NCBI GenBank assembly: GCA_024349245.1
Contig: JALDNG010000022.1
Span: 16,983,001 to 17,047,000, forward strand
DNA from: Neodontobutis hainanensis
Lineage: Eukaryota > Chordata > Actinopteri > Gobiiformes > Odontobutidae
Reading direction: 5' to 3'
Length of the DNA: 64,000 bases
This document shows, piece after piece, positions 26,823-40,179 of this stretch. The translations under genes and the position numbers were made by a program. The notes below the pieces were generated by a model that saw only the letters and a program-made list of their open reading frames with translations, had not been told where the DNA came from and did no database searches. Each line of letters begins with the position of its first letter. Position 1 is the first letter of the stretch.

Positions 26823-26873
<51 letters not shown>

Positions 26874-26893
26874 AGTGTGTGAGAGTGTGTGTG

Positions 26894-26937
<44 letters not shown>

Positions 26938-26944
26938 AGTGTGT

Positions 26945-27034
<90 letters not shown>

Positions 27035-30000
27035 AGTTGAAAGCCTGGGAGCTGACAGCCCGTGTGCCTGGACCTCCATCTCGGCTCCACCACCCAGCTC
27101 CAGTGTTCAGCTGGGTGCCTGGGCTCATTACAGAGCCACACTGGCACGGGACTGCACACACACTCACATCTTTCTATACCTCTCTCTGTCTCATTCGAGC
27201 TCTCCTTTCTTTCCTCCGTTCCCTGTCATGTTGTCTTCTTCCTTCCTTTTACTCTGCTCCTTGTAACTTTTTTGTGCAATCTTTTTTTCAGTCTCACTAT
27301 AGACTGTGTTTCATTGAGAGTCAATGTCAGGTTGGCAAAATTAAAAAAAAAAAATCTCCCCAAAATACCTAACTTAAATACATCATAAGCCTCAAGTTTT
27401 GAGGCTTAAGTTTTGTCCAATGCACAGCCTAAAATTAAAAGAGAAAACTATTGTGTCTTTTGTTGTGTGTGATTTTGTCCCACTTATAAGACTCACCATT
27501 TGTTCCCAAAACATTTACAGCTATTTTGACCAATTGCTCTATTGCTCCCTGAAGCCCCTGACACAGTGTGCATTTTTTGCAATAGTCTAAGAGAATTACA
27601 TGAAGCAGAGTGTTTGTAGACTATGACCAATAAAAAGGCAGCGTCAGCAAATGTCACATCGATTGGCATTCAAAAGATCCACTGTGTTAGCCAACATAGC
27701 CATGTAGCTAGGCACAAAACTAATCCACAGTTGTCGCAGGATTCACTAGCACAAATGAATCTGGCACTGTCAGATATTTCTCGTAGGCAATCTTTGGTCA
27801 TACACTTGTGGGACTGTTTGTCACTGTGCGACACAACTTTGCCACAAACAAGGGAACCAAAGAGCTCACAAGGAGGCTGAAGTCACATGACATTTGTATG
27901 GCTCCACACTTCCTGTGATTAGCTTTAAATCATATCTTATTGAAAAAGGGTAGTGGCAAATATGCCTCAATTTTACTGAATGCCATGCACACATTTATAT
28001 AGTACTTTTACCCTTCTTGGGCACCCAAAGCGCTTTACAAGATGCTTCTATTCTCCCACATACATACATATATATTTATGTCTTTGCGAGTCACTGAACA
28101 ACATTGTCTTCTTATTCATGCTTCACTGTTTCTGTGTCAACCTTTCTGTTTCTCATTGTCTTTTTCCCAACTTATTACTCTCTCCTCTCACTTCATTTTT
28201 TAACTCTAGTTTGTTCACACCTTTCCCCTCTACGTCCTTCACCCCACCGCCCTTTGTCTTCCTCCGAGTAAAAGTCACCGGCCAGAAGGACAGCGAAAAA
28301 GATGAGGACAAGTCAGATAGAGGAACTACGAAGGCAGGAGAGGTGAGAAAGACAAAGAACAGGTCTGCTATTTGAAACAAATGGCATGAAATGTCAAGGG
28401 AGAAACCAGGGACTGGGTGAAAGGGGCACGCTGTCTCAGGACCTGGTGTCGACAGGTCATGCTCACCTTCAGATCCTCCACAAGACAATCAGCATTCGTT
28501 TTATAAAGATTGGCTTTCAAGCTACATCAAATTTAAAATCTATAAATGTTTAATATTCATTTACATAGGCTCTGATATAAAAGTGAAAAACTCTATTCAA
28601 TCAAGAGCCACACTATTAAATAATGATCAAATAAAGATAAATGTGTGAATGGTTATGAACCTTTATTAAAAAAGACAGTTTTAATACTGTTCTCTGCGTA
28701 AAAGTGGATTAATCCACACTTAAATCAGTTTCATTTTGATAACTTGGGCAAACAATAAGTTACATTTTGTTTAGGTTTAGGTTATTTATTATAATCGTAA
28801 AATGTACTTTTCAAAACCCTGTCTAAAATCACTTATGGTAGCCCTGCAGGACCAAGCTGTCCATGAGCAAACACAGTATAAAATAAATAAGATGATAATT
28901 TCCCTTTGAACATATTAAACAGACTCAATTCCGTTTATAAATGTCTTAAGCTAGTATGCAAAGCTGGATGGATGCAGTTTTCGTCCAGTCCATGCAGCTG
29001 TAAGAGTAAGAACAGAATCTAATTTAACTCCCGATAGGTTTAATGTGGCTTTTAAGGTCTATTTTTCAAAGACACACAAATGCAAACATAGTCATTTTGC
29101 CACACTAATGAAAAATGTCTTGTCTGATGTGTTCCATTTTGTTTTACTATATACTACATTTTTTTACCCAATGCACCTTTAAATGAAGATATGATAATTC
29201 TAGGTGACCGTCCAACTCTGCCTAGCCACCATCAGCCTAAAGAGGGTGCTGTGGATTCAACGTTTAATGAGCAATCACAGATGATTTCACCTGCTCTGCT
29301 GCCAGTGCTGGCTTTTTAGTTGGTATGGCTTCTGCTGAGCTGATCATGTGATTCACACTTCCTCACAGCCTTTGCTGCTGCTGCTGCCGCCGCTGTGCAG
29401 GGGGCTGAGAATAGCAGGCTGTTGTGGTAAAAAAAAACAGCTTGGCATACAGAAGTGAGAAAGTGCAAATGACAGCGTTTATATTTGTCTGGAAATTGTT
29501 TCAAAATTAAAAATGATTTGGAGGAGCTTTTATAGATAGTCAAAAGCAGAAGTGAAAGAGGAAAGATATGTTAAAGACCAAGGGCTGAGGAGAGCCTGAA
29601 TGGAACAATAAAAAAGAGACAATAATGGACAACTTAAAAACTGAATGAAAACACATACTACTGTAGCAATCTAACAACTAATAATAAAGCCTACAAAGAG
29701 TAATGCATGTCCAAAGGCAGAACATTTTTGAATGGAAGTCATTGGAGAAGCAAACTAATTTTGAGTCCCAGTGTCACTGTCATTTGTATATGGTTTGTCA
29801 AAGAAAAAAATATATGCAACATTTAATACAATTGTGGAGCTCTTTTGTTCACCTGGTAGAGCAAATTCCACATATGCAAGCAACCCGGGTTCAATTCCAG
29901 CTGTGCTCAATGTCACTGTCATTCCCTTCTCTCTCACCCTGTTTCCTGTTGATCCACACTGGAGCTATCAAATAAAGGCTAAAAGTGCAAAAATACAGTA

Positions 30001-33000
30001 TATTTGAAAGAAAGCCATTGTTTTTGGAACGGCAAATAAACATTTGATTTTGTCTGATTGCACTCTGCAAATGCAATTTACATCAACAAGCACCAAACAT
30101 ATTTATGCTGACAATTCAGAAAAATTGGGGATATTTAAATATGTCTACTGTATAACTTAAACGTTACAATAATCCGTTTATATTATTTGCTAAAGTTGTT
30201 GATGTGGAGCTTAAATAATGCTAGTCCATTAATAAGTACACAGTTTTTAACAAAAATGGCAGCATGAAACGAAATGTTAGCTGCTCCCCATCGGCCTCCC
30301 AGAAGAGACGTGACTAAAGCTATTTTTATAATGTGCCTCGTTTGAGGACACTTAAAATAAGGCGGGGTTACACAAACCTGTTGAATATAAACGTGTCATG
30401 AAAATTGTGTAAATGTATTAACACAAGGTTGTACGGTTGTACGTACAAGGTTGTTAAAAATTAATTTAACAAAGATAAAATGAATGTGCGAGGTTTAGCA
30501 CATAGTTAAGTGTTAAATTAAACCATTTAGGATTAGTGTTAATTATTGTGGTTAGACTACAATTCTCACTTAGTTCAAGTAAAAATGGTGTTGTGCAATG
30601 GTATTTCCTCCATGTGATAAACATACACTCATCAATGCCAAGACCCTCGTTGATAAAGTTGGACAGTTCGTTTTATGGCACACAGCTACAATGAGTGTTG
30701 TGTCTTGACTGCCTCGGCCCAGTTTTCATCTGCGTTCAGGTTAAAGGTCAAGGTAATAGGAAGTGGCAAAACGACCAACGGAGGGGATGGGAACAGGTAC
30801 TCTAAGACACATGGCTTTGGGTTTTACTGATGAAACACATCCAACTCAAGGTGATTACTGTGGGCACAAGTGTGTCTGCCTTTGCATTGTTCAGGCTGTT
30901 AGAAATTACCTAGGGAGTGAGCAGCCGTGGTTTTGGAGCTGAAGAATCGTCCCAGGCCCAAGTCTCCGAGTTTGACTACTCCTGTTGCTGTGATGAATAC
31001 ATTTGCAGGTTTGATATCTGCAAAGAAAATGTGGATGGTCATTGTTATATATTATTATCAAGCAAAGATTAAATCACAGTTAAATGTAGGGGATTGAATT
31101 GTCTGCATCAAAACCATTCATTATTTAGTGCCACTGGAGTGAACCTTCACTGAACACTACCCTCTCCACTTATACCTTGATCATAGATGCGACTGGAGAA
31201 TTAGCCTATTGCATGTTTTAGCCGTTTCAAGTGGCTGGAAAGTGTTTAAGTGGATTAGTATAAATCAATTGACGCTAACATGAAATCACAAACCACCTTA
31301 AAATGCTTTTTTTTTTTTTTTAAGTAATTTAACCAGGACTTGCATTAGCCTTTGAAATCTACACCTGTATAATAAGCTTTGAATGGGCCGTCACTGCTAA
31401 GTGGTCATTAAAGCCCAGAGCTCAGGGTTCATTAGTGTCCGTTTGGCCTAATCAAAGCCAGTCCAGCGGAAGTGCATCACCTGTGTGTAGCAAAGTGTGC
31501 ACACCAGTCCAGAACATGGTTTTAGTGTGCCCTATTGGAAGCATGTGGGCCCATTAACACTGTGTTCTCTGATATAGGTGTTGTTTAACACCTGCCGTTA
31601 AGCCTTCTGTCAAATGCAGCAGGAACACTCACACTTAAGAAAAAACACCTACTGCATTTTTATCTTGTTTTTATTCATCTGGTTTAAAGCAGCAAGAGGC
31701 TTAAAATACCACAAAAGCTTTTCTGTTTTCTGCCTTATTGGCTCTGTATAAATTTGGATTTTAAAATGCCACAGACTATACAGTAGAAATATTACAGTAG
31801 AAACCCAGTGTAGATCATCTGTACAATATCATCTTTTGCAACGTTATAACATACTATTTTGTATGGTATTTTGAATAGCAATATTCTTCTTTGGCATCTT
31901 TTTTAGTTATATGCTCTAGATCTTACATGTGTAAAGTGTAATACTGTATTGTCAGTACAAACCCAAAAAGTAATATGTGTGAGGTACCATTAGATAGACA
32001 ATGTTGATATTTTCCAATAGGAAGGCTTACAAATGAAGGACCTAAGTGACATTACACTCTATTTTTAGACAGAATCCAATTGCCTAATATTGATCTGACC
32101 ATGTGTGAGTATTTCTTATCCTAAATGATTAAATAAAAAGTAAATTCAACCTATTTCCAATGTAAACAATAAAGAACTAATATACAGATTTTTGAACCGA
32201 CTAAATCTTATGTTCTTTGAAAGACTTGCATTTTGAATTTTTACCTTTTAGACTGTAAGATACTTTTTTAAGGTGAGTTGATTTAGAGCACGTGCTAAAG
32301 TTACCTCTGTGCATGACCCTTCGGGAGTGCATGTGTTTGAGAGCACTGCAGAGCTGGACGAAATACTTCCAAACCGTCCTCTCTGGGATGAGCCGCCTCT
32401 GCTTCTTAAAGTGCTGGAAGCAAACAGTCCACAAACAAAGCAACAAATTAATGCAACATATTGACAATAGAAAACAAAGAATAGGTAAATTACTGTATAG
32501 TGCAGCACAGACATTTCAAAAGGAAACCGAGTGTTCATGTATCTGTGCATTTATACAGCATTCATCGCCAGTCCCAGTCCAAGCCGAGTGACTCCTCTGT
32601 TAATGTGTCCCAGACCACTCTCCTCTCAGTCAGTCCCTTTCGCAAAACAAGTCTCATCTCATTTTCTTGGCTTGCAATAGAAAGCATATGCATTTGTAGA
32701 AACAGAGAAGAGACATTTGTTGTACCCTCAAAACCTTTCCATGTGGCACATAGTAAGTTATTTTTTTTTTTTTCATTTATTGTGAAAGAGTCCGACTGAG
32801 TCATCAGCCTGTGGTTCTTCTTAGTTCTTTGGTCACATTTACAGAATAGAGTTTTACAGACATTGTATAGTGCAGACATCACACAGCAGTAGGTACAAGT
32901 TTTAAGTTTTTTTTGTGAGATCCTTATGACGGAGTTTTCAAGAAGTAGTGACAAATGCACACTGAAAAGCAATGTGAAAAAAAATCATAATAAATCGCTT

Positions 33001-36000
33001 CTGTTTGGAAAAGACACTAAAACAGAAAAACATTCAGATGTCTGAAACTTAACTCAATGGACATTTCTTTTCAAATTTTTTCGTCTTCCCATTTTCCATT
33101 TGAAACCAAACTTGTGAACAATAGTAACGAGTACAGTTACAAGTACCAATGAGATTACTGGCTACTGGAAGTCACGTGACATTATTTATTCCAGGCGTTA
33201 TCAAATCAACACAATCGGAGTAACAAAAGTCAGTTATTATCATGTAATTACAGTTTAAACTGTCTACCATTGTGTCTAAATTCATAATGATACATAATGT
33301 AAAAGTTTTAAATCAATATATCCATTTCCATCATTTTATATATATATATATATCCTTATTATCGCTAAAGAAATAAAAAACCTAGAAAGGTGTTGAGGAA
33401 AGCGGGAGTTAAGACAGATAGAAAGATGGAAGAAAAGGGGATAGACCTTGGCCTACATCCAAACAAAGCCTCAGTGAGGAGCCATTCTTTCCTTGCCCTC
33501 CCATTTCCATATCAGAGGACTGTTTGATGTCAATGGGGAAGCACATAGACGCCCACCAACACCACCCCTCTCTCCTCCATGCCTTTAACAGCAAACACTG
33601 CACATGCAATATTCTGTAAGTGCATGCAAATCAAGGACCATTTGATTTCATTTGAATTCAGAGATGGTCAGAGAAGAGTGTTAATAGAGAATGAGGCAGG
33701 GAGAGAGAAAGGAGGAGAGAGCCGCACACGGGACGGGGAATCAAAAAGAATAAAAAATGTTAAATTCATGCATTGAGGGGGTTCTGCTTTACATATGGCA
33801 CACTGTACGAATGTGTTTACTTCATATTATGGCCCAAGGAGAGAGGGGGGTGAGGCCTGGCACGCACCTCTGTACTGCCACTTTTATTGGGAAAACAAAT
33901 CATTTAGAAGAGACGGGACACAAATAGAGGAGATGAGAGGCCTGTATGAGCGTGTTGTGTCAGCAGCCATAAGGATATGACGCTCTGAATGCTCTCCTTG
34001 GTCGCTCAGTTTAGCAGTGATGCTGGCTGATTTGTTATCTCACCTTCCCTCTTCGGCCTGCCATAATACATCTTTGTAAAGTGTGTCTGCATGTGGTTCT
34101 ATAGCTGTGCCGGCACGTACTTTGCTTACAAACTGTACCATATGAATGTATTCCGTGTGAACAGGATACATAGCAGTGTGTGCAGAACCTGCCATGTTCA
34201 CTCTCTTGTACCACTAATCCTCGCCTCTCCTAATTTGCCGTGTTGAACTGTGCGGATGTGGAGCTGCAAACAGCTTGTCGAGCTGTGCCATACAACGCTG
34301 CAGCATCATTTATGCATGGTGGTTTCTACATGCACACCACTAATTTGCTATACTGGCAGTTTTTTTTAGAATAACAGGGCAGGCCAGGGATGAAATGGCA
34401 AAGACTTTTCAACAGCTATTCCTTGTTTGATCCAATTTGAGGAACAACATCCCACAATGTAATAAATTGAGCTTTACAGAAAAGCACAAAGTCAGGAACA
34501 CATGCAAAATGCAATATTGTTAAATTTTGCAATGGCCATATATCTTGTGATTACTGAATTAAACTTTATGGTGTTAAAGCAGTTTTGCTCTTGTACATTG
34601 TTCAGACTTAATGACACACAATAAATTTATACAATAAGCCCATTTCATACTAGCCCTATCCTCTAGTCCAAACTTTATCTGGAGGGACTACAAGTATGAA
34701 CCCAATCCAGTCAATTTATAACCCGCTGCCAACCTGGTGTGACTGGTGCTGTAAGCAAAGTGCACAGAGCATATATTTTGTGTTAAAATGTTCAAACACA
34801 AATAGTAGTAATGGCAGTTAGGCTACGTATCATACCCCCACTCCCAGATGCTCCCCCCACCCCCCTCTTCCAAATAAAACCACCTGAACTATATCCTGAC
34901 TTATACAGAACACACATTTAGTGGGTTTCCTAAACACTATACACACAGAATAAGGTCTGGAGGTGATAAATGTTCTCCATAAGGGCTGTAGAATACCAGT
35001 ACATTTACTGGAGTTCAGGCAGTGTGTTAAAAATATAGTATATGGTGCATGTTGATGTCAAAATGAAGACACATTTTTGTTATGCTGTGCAGTCTTTAAT
35101 CGTTGCTATATTGTGAACTTTAAGTCAACATGACACAATTAAACAAAAATATGGAATAAAAAATTATCAAACATCTATCAAATTATTCATTAATTACTTC
35201 CAAACAAATTTAAACACACACTAAACTCACTTTAATCTTTATGCCAGCGCTCAAAGGCACTGCTCACTACTAGCTTTTATGCCCCCTACATGCTAAGACT
35301 TTATGACCATTAATCATTTCTTAGTTTCTAACCTCTTCCTTTTTACCATCACTGCAGCTGTTAACAGACTACGGAGATAAAAGCACATCGCAGGAGGTCT
35401 AATAAGATTTGGTTTTTGGTTTGAGTTTTTCAGTGGATGATTCAAACTGGCTCAGTGGCCAAGCAGTCAGCACAGTGCCAACCGCAAACCGCAGACCTCC
35501 TACTGCCATTCCTGCATTTATACGAGACCATATCATCCGTTTTCTTTTTCTCAAGACTAGCTTTAGTATTGACTTCATTTTGCAGATTTATCCCTTAATA
35601 TCTAATACTCTATCCAACTGCAGTTTTGTACTTGCCTTTTAATCTCCAGAAATGGCCAACATGCGCTGAGACCTGTCTTAATTGGCAGACTGATATTCCA
35701 CAACTCACACTTGTTACAGCGTGCAAACAAACCCAGTGTAAATATGTCTAAAGAAAATCAATTTAGTTTGTAATTGCTCTAAACCTTCATACAAGAAAAT
35801 GAATGTGCTTCTCACAGTGCTCAGTTTGTCTGCTCTAGGCAGCTGCAGAAAAAGAAACAAGAATAATAGAACTAAAATGGGTCTTTCCACTAGTTATTAT
35901 GGAGATTTAAATGTCTATTTTTCCAAGACAGACAAATGAGTGTTGTTTTGGTGATTATGCAACACTGAAAACATATTTTTAACTTATAAATTCCATTTTG

Positions 36001-37706
36001 GGTAATTTATAATACAACATTACAATATACCTTCAACTGAACTTTACGATTTATAAACTCTATGGTTTCTGAGGTCAACAGTAATAAGGCAGAGGCCGAT
36101 TTCCTTGTAGCTGAATTTTAATTTAAAAAGGTTTGTAGTAACAAAAATGCTAATCTGCTCTGGAACCTAAACTATGAATAAGTTGGACAGCTCAAGTGGA
36201 AAGTCTCTTACCTTGATCATTTGTGAAAGGTCCCCGGCGTCCGCCAACTCCAAGACTATGTTCAGCTCATTGTTTTCAATGAAAGATTCATGGTACTTTA
36301 TCACATTGGGATGATTCAATTGCTGCAGAGGAAAAAGAAAACATTTAAACCACATAAGTTAAATAACATACAAGATGAAAAACTCATCTGTAATTGATCA
36401 TGAATCAGATGAATATTGTAGTATTAAAAGTTTTATTGTCTTATTTTAGTCATCCCTTTGGCAGTTCACCCAGTTCTTATTTGAAATACTTTTATTTTTG
36501 TCCTTAAAAGTGACAAAGCTTGGCGACATGTCACAACAACCGCGCTGTCTGTGATGACAACCCATGTGTGACAAACAAACACACGAGCATGCACGCCTGA
36601 CAAGCTGACATGGCTGGCAGTCAGAAAAACAAGCATGTCGGGCTCATATCTGGCGGAGATTCATTCCCGTTGGTTGGTCAATAAGGAAAGAACAGCATTC
36701 CCTGTGGTAAACAATCGTCTCAATGCATCCAGAAAGGCAGAGGAGAAGTGGGGTGGGGGGGTGGTAAATGACAGAGTGGCATAGAAAAGGATACAGGGTT
36801 CCCACTCATTTCTGGATGTCTCTTTCCAGGACAAGTGAAGGCCTTTCTTGGTCTTAATGTCCTCCCTGTGCTACTATTCCTCCTACCACCGTCTAAAAAT
36901 TTGTATAAGTGAATTAGTAAATCTAAAATGCCCACAGAGAATGAATGTGAGCAAAAATATTTGTCTGTCAACGTCTAACCGTTAATCCTGCAATTTAATG
37001 GTGATGGTCCTGCCTGCATGTCAAGTGGTGAATGAAATTGAGTAAATGCTGCTTAAAATAAACCAAACAACACGAAAAACGACATTATGTATAATATACA
37101 TATTACACAGGTATGACTTTGGTAAAATCATTTTCCAGAAGAACTTTCACACAGCTCTAAAGTGTCCCTACAGTGAATTAATGAGAGAGTGAATGGTTGT
37201 CTGTCAGTGTCTGTCTCTAAGTGTCAGCCATGCGACTAACTGGCCACTTGGCTTGTCCTAAGGCCCAAAGTTGCTAAGATCGGCTCCAGTCACCTGCAAC
37301 CCCAAACGGGACTAAGTGGAAGAAAATGAATGAATGAATAATTATAATGGTTTACAGGATATATTGCGGTTTTCTCCCAAGGGACTCAAAGCAATAACAG
37401 GCCATTATTCATTCACTCCACAGTCACACACTGGAGGTGGTAAGCTACATCAGTCACCACAACTGTCCTGGGGCAGGCTGACCACCACCAAACATTCTCA
37501 CACATTCATACACCAGAGCTGTAGCACTGGAGGCAAAATGGGTGAAGTGTCTTGCCCAAGGACACAACTACAGTATGAACCGGGGAGAGCCGGAATTGAA
37601 CTGCCAACCTTCCAGTTATTGGAAGGACCGCTTCACCACCTGAGCCACTGCGCCCCTAATATGTGATTTTTTTTTTTTACTTTTGACAAATATTACATGT
37701 CATTTT

Positions 37707-37747
<41 letters not shown>

Positions 37748-40136
37748 GGAATCCTATGACTTAAAAAAAATTGTGAGAAAATATTGCTTAAAATAGACAA
37801 GATATAAAATAAAATAACATCATCAGTTAAAGTCTGTTTCAGTTATCAGAGTTGTAAAGTGATTTTCCAGGGCAACACAGATTTCCAGGGTTTTACTTTT
37901 CCATGATTAAAAAAACATTTGAGGTTTTCCAGGGAGTGTGGGAGCCCTGAGTGAAAAGGTGTAAAAAGGTGCAGAAGGTAAGGGCTGGGTAGATGGTATG
38001 AGAAACACTGGGGAGAGCTTTGTGACGTGGTGAGACCGAAGCGAGGAGGGGGGTGGTGGGGGTGTTAGTGTCCGTGATGTGAGCAGACGGAGCGCTGTGT
38101 GACACGGCTCGGCTTTCTCTGCTGTGATTAAAGAAATGTTCATGCTTGGGATGATGCCGAGGAGAGCGCGCGCACTACAGTACACTATTACGCTACACTA
38201 CACTCTCCACTCTCCTGCCCCGCGTCCCCTCTGCAACGCTCCTCTTCCTCATTCGCCCTCATCATCGCGTCTTCCATCTTTCCCTCTTTCCCTCCCCGTG
38301 TCCTCTTCTTGCCAGATGTATTTTTGGCTCAGAGTGGCAGTTATGCGCCCATCCACCCTGTAGCACAGCCTGGGAGTGATGACAAGCCCACCCCTTCCAC
38401 CCGACCCCCGCCACAACCCACCACCGCCGCTGCTTCTTCCACAACTTCAACCTCAAGCAAAGGATACAGAGAAATACAGAGACGTTAGGCATGCAGATGT
38501 TTATGTAAATGATGTAAACAAGTCTACGACAATAAGACAATCACTCACTGGGAAATATCACATAGCGTCTTGCTTGATGATGTAATTACACATGCTGGCT
38601 GAGACCCACCGGTGTGTGTAACCACTTAATCATGCAAGACGCTATGTGATATATTTGGTGAGCTGGTGATGTGTTTCAGATAAAAACACACAATACTGAT
38701 GCACAATACTGATACTGATGACAGAACAGAATTAACAACTGTGATAAATGAGGTTATAGTAAAGTAAATGTGTTTAGGAATGCAACTGGTTGTTGGAAGT
38801 TACTCCTCTTTACAGTAGACCAGATTAATTCCCGAGAGAAAAAAACGGTTTCAAGGTATACTATATGGTTTTAAAAAAATTATAAACGTGAAATGAAACC
38901 ACTATGTAATATGAGCTGATAAGAGCAGAGACAAAATGGCACATTTAGAAAACAGCTTGGCACTTGTCACTGTTTGTGCTGTCAAATTATTGTCAAACTG
39001 CATTTTCTTTGTTGGACTGACTTTAGATAAAATTTGGGAGTTTATTTTTCAGATGAAAGCTGTAAAATAAAATGTAGTCCTTTTTTTCAAATCACATATT
39101 TTGATGAATGGATGAATAGAATAGACCAGTAACCAATCATTGAATTGGGAATTTTAAACCCTGTCTTAACGAATCGCATTCTTTAATTGGGAAGAATTGT
39201 ATTTTTTGTATTTACAACAACCCAAACATTTTCTTATGGCGCATTAATAGCAATTTAAATTCATAAATAATAATAAATCTCATACCATCACATGCCTAAT
39301 CCAGATGAATGTCAACAACAAACACGATTAAAAGGCAGAAAGCAACCGGGGCACTCACAAGGTGGTTAGGTGCGGGTGCTGATCTTCATATATACTGGCA
39401 CAAGCAGCAGATAAGAGGCCTACATGAGGACAAAGATTTATCCTCATGTTTTTATCATGAAGAGCAGTGTTAAACATTTTTGAGATTGAATGAAGATGGC
39501 TGTTGACAGTTCTACTGCACACTATACACTTAACTATGGATACATTTAACACTGCCTTTTTGAAAAAATATTGTAAAAACTGGACTTATGAACTTTTCTA
39601 AAGACTCATGCTTCACCAATTAAGCCAAGTTATTCAAGGAGTGGCCACTTGATCCATTACATTTCTCCAACTTAAAAAAAAAACAGTGACAGTTGTATTA
39701 AACAATTGATATCAATAAATAGGAACCAATCAAATTCCAGATATACAAGTCTTGCATGTCTACTACTGAACATTATTATATCACAACTGAAAAATGGTGT
39801 CGGGAGAATAGGCTTGGTCCAACATAAAAGTAAGGGGTCTGTAAATCTTTCCATGAGGCAAAAGTCTTCCATCTTGTGACCAAGTCCGTAGTGTTATTTT
39901 ATACCATGATTCAATTTGGGCAAACAAAATATGCTGAAAGTAAAAACTACCCTGGCAGGAAGTGTGTTATTTTTGCAGCCAATATTCATATAAGGAAGGA
40001 TTTGGACAAAAGGACAGCCTGAGGAGTGAGATTCTCAAGTTGAAATCATCATGCCAGAACAAGAAAGTACAGATGAATGAGCAGACACAAACGGAGACAG
40101 ACAAACAAACAAATAGACTGTTGAAAGGCTACAGTT

Positions 40137-40179
<43 letters not shown>

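Larger units (their letters stand above)
21432..30909 (-). other. nek7 intron 6
   Basis: This 9.5-kb intron contains an AAT-tailed SINE-type repeat at 23607-23789 and a fragment of it at 27994-28045. It also has a 208-bp compound (GT)n array at 26826-27033, a tRNA-headed SINE at 29833-29990, and a possible regulatory island at 24590-24890. Open frames in it are short and unrelated to known proteins. Confidence 0.6.

Noticed and set aside
26673..27372. Several frames of 85-181 codons rich in His/Thr or Cys/Val
   Set aside because: They are translations of the (GT)n array in different frames and strands; no real protein sequence flanks them.
29833..29910. GGTAGAGC and GGGTTCAATTCC, possible tRNA gene
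   Set aside because: The spacing and the attached body mark a tRNA-derived SINE, not a functional tRNA.
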